DNA of 64,000 bases. Origin: an uncultured Eubacteriales bacterium. GTDB taxonomy: Bacteria; Bacillota; Clostridia; Oscillospirales; CAG-382. The translations under genes were made by a program, and so were the position numbers. Of the stretch, positions 63,965-64,000 are shown one piece after another. The first letter of the stretch is position 1; every line of letters starts with the position of its first letter. The stretch is from positions 1 to 64,000 of the forward strand of contig CAKSUT010000010.1 in NCBI GenBank assembly GCA_934502885.1. The letters are read 5' to 3'. The notes below the pieces were generated by a model. The model had not been told where the DNA came from. It did no database searches and was given only the letters and a program-made list of their open reading frames with translations.

Positions 63965-64000
63965 GGGAGAATGCGCACAAAAAACAGGAGAAAATAAACA

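Overview
The window looks like chromosomal DNA from a member of the Bacillota, most likely class Clostridia (an anaerobe of gut or rumen type; the genus cannot be fixed from sequence alone). The evidence is a complete S10-spc-alpha ribosomal cluster in Firmicutes order (secY, adk, map, infA, rpmJ, rpsM, rpsK, rpsD, rpoA, rplQ), a zinc-type S14, a short beta-prime subunit, hrcA-grpE-dnaK-dnaJ under a perfect CIRCE operator, several proteins with S-layer homology (SLH) domains, and consensus sigma-A promoters. No tRNA, rRNA, CRISPR array, transposase or prophage gene was found.

Layout. 1-1.4 kb: a cytoplasmic beta-propeller glycosidase with its own consensus promoter. 1.5-16.0 kb (minus): a TetR regulator followed by two giant secreted proteins (2340 and 2208 aa, the second with three SLH domains), apparently one transcription unit from a consensus promoter with a candidate operator. 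16.9-18.1 kb: a Gfo/Idh/MocA oxidoreductase. 19.1-19.6 kb: a MarR regulator. 20.0-35.7 kb (minus): 31 genes from rpsJ to rplQ, preceded by a leader of about 530 nt and closed by a terminator. 37.1-38.1 kb: a ROK-family glucokinase. 38.3-43.2 kb (minus): hrcA-grpE-dnaK-dnaJ. 43.4-51.0 kb (minus): rpoB-rpoC with a leader of about 415 nt. 52.3-63.9 kb: three paralogous secreted SLH and beta-helix proteins, the 3' relic of a fourth copy, and the housekeeping ATPase ychF among them.

How the parts relate. Most of the window is translation, transcription and protein-folding machinery. The accessory part is a cell-surface programme: five very large exported proteins, four with SLH modules that would tether them to secondary cell-wall polymer. 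The beta-helix paralogs carry the marks of recent recombination: a 406-bp perfectly identical tract inside diverged genes, a 106-bp near-identical 3' UTR, and a deleted copy reduced to its last 26 codons.

Almost every long intergenic region outside the two long leaders holds pieces of one mosaic repeat superfamily built of ordered modules and palindromes. One member (60511-60945) has 53-bp terminal inverted repeats like a MITE. This repeat system, the long S10 and rpoB leaders, and an infA gene that seems to start with CTG are the most unusual things seen here.
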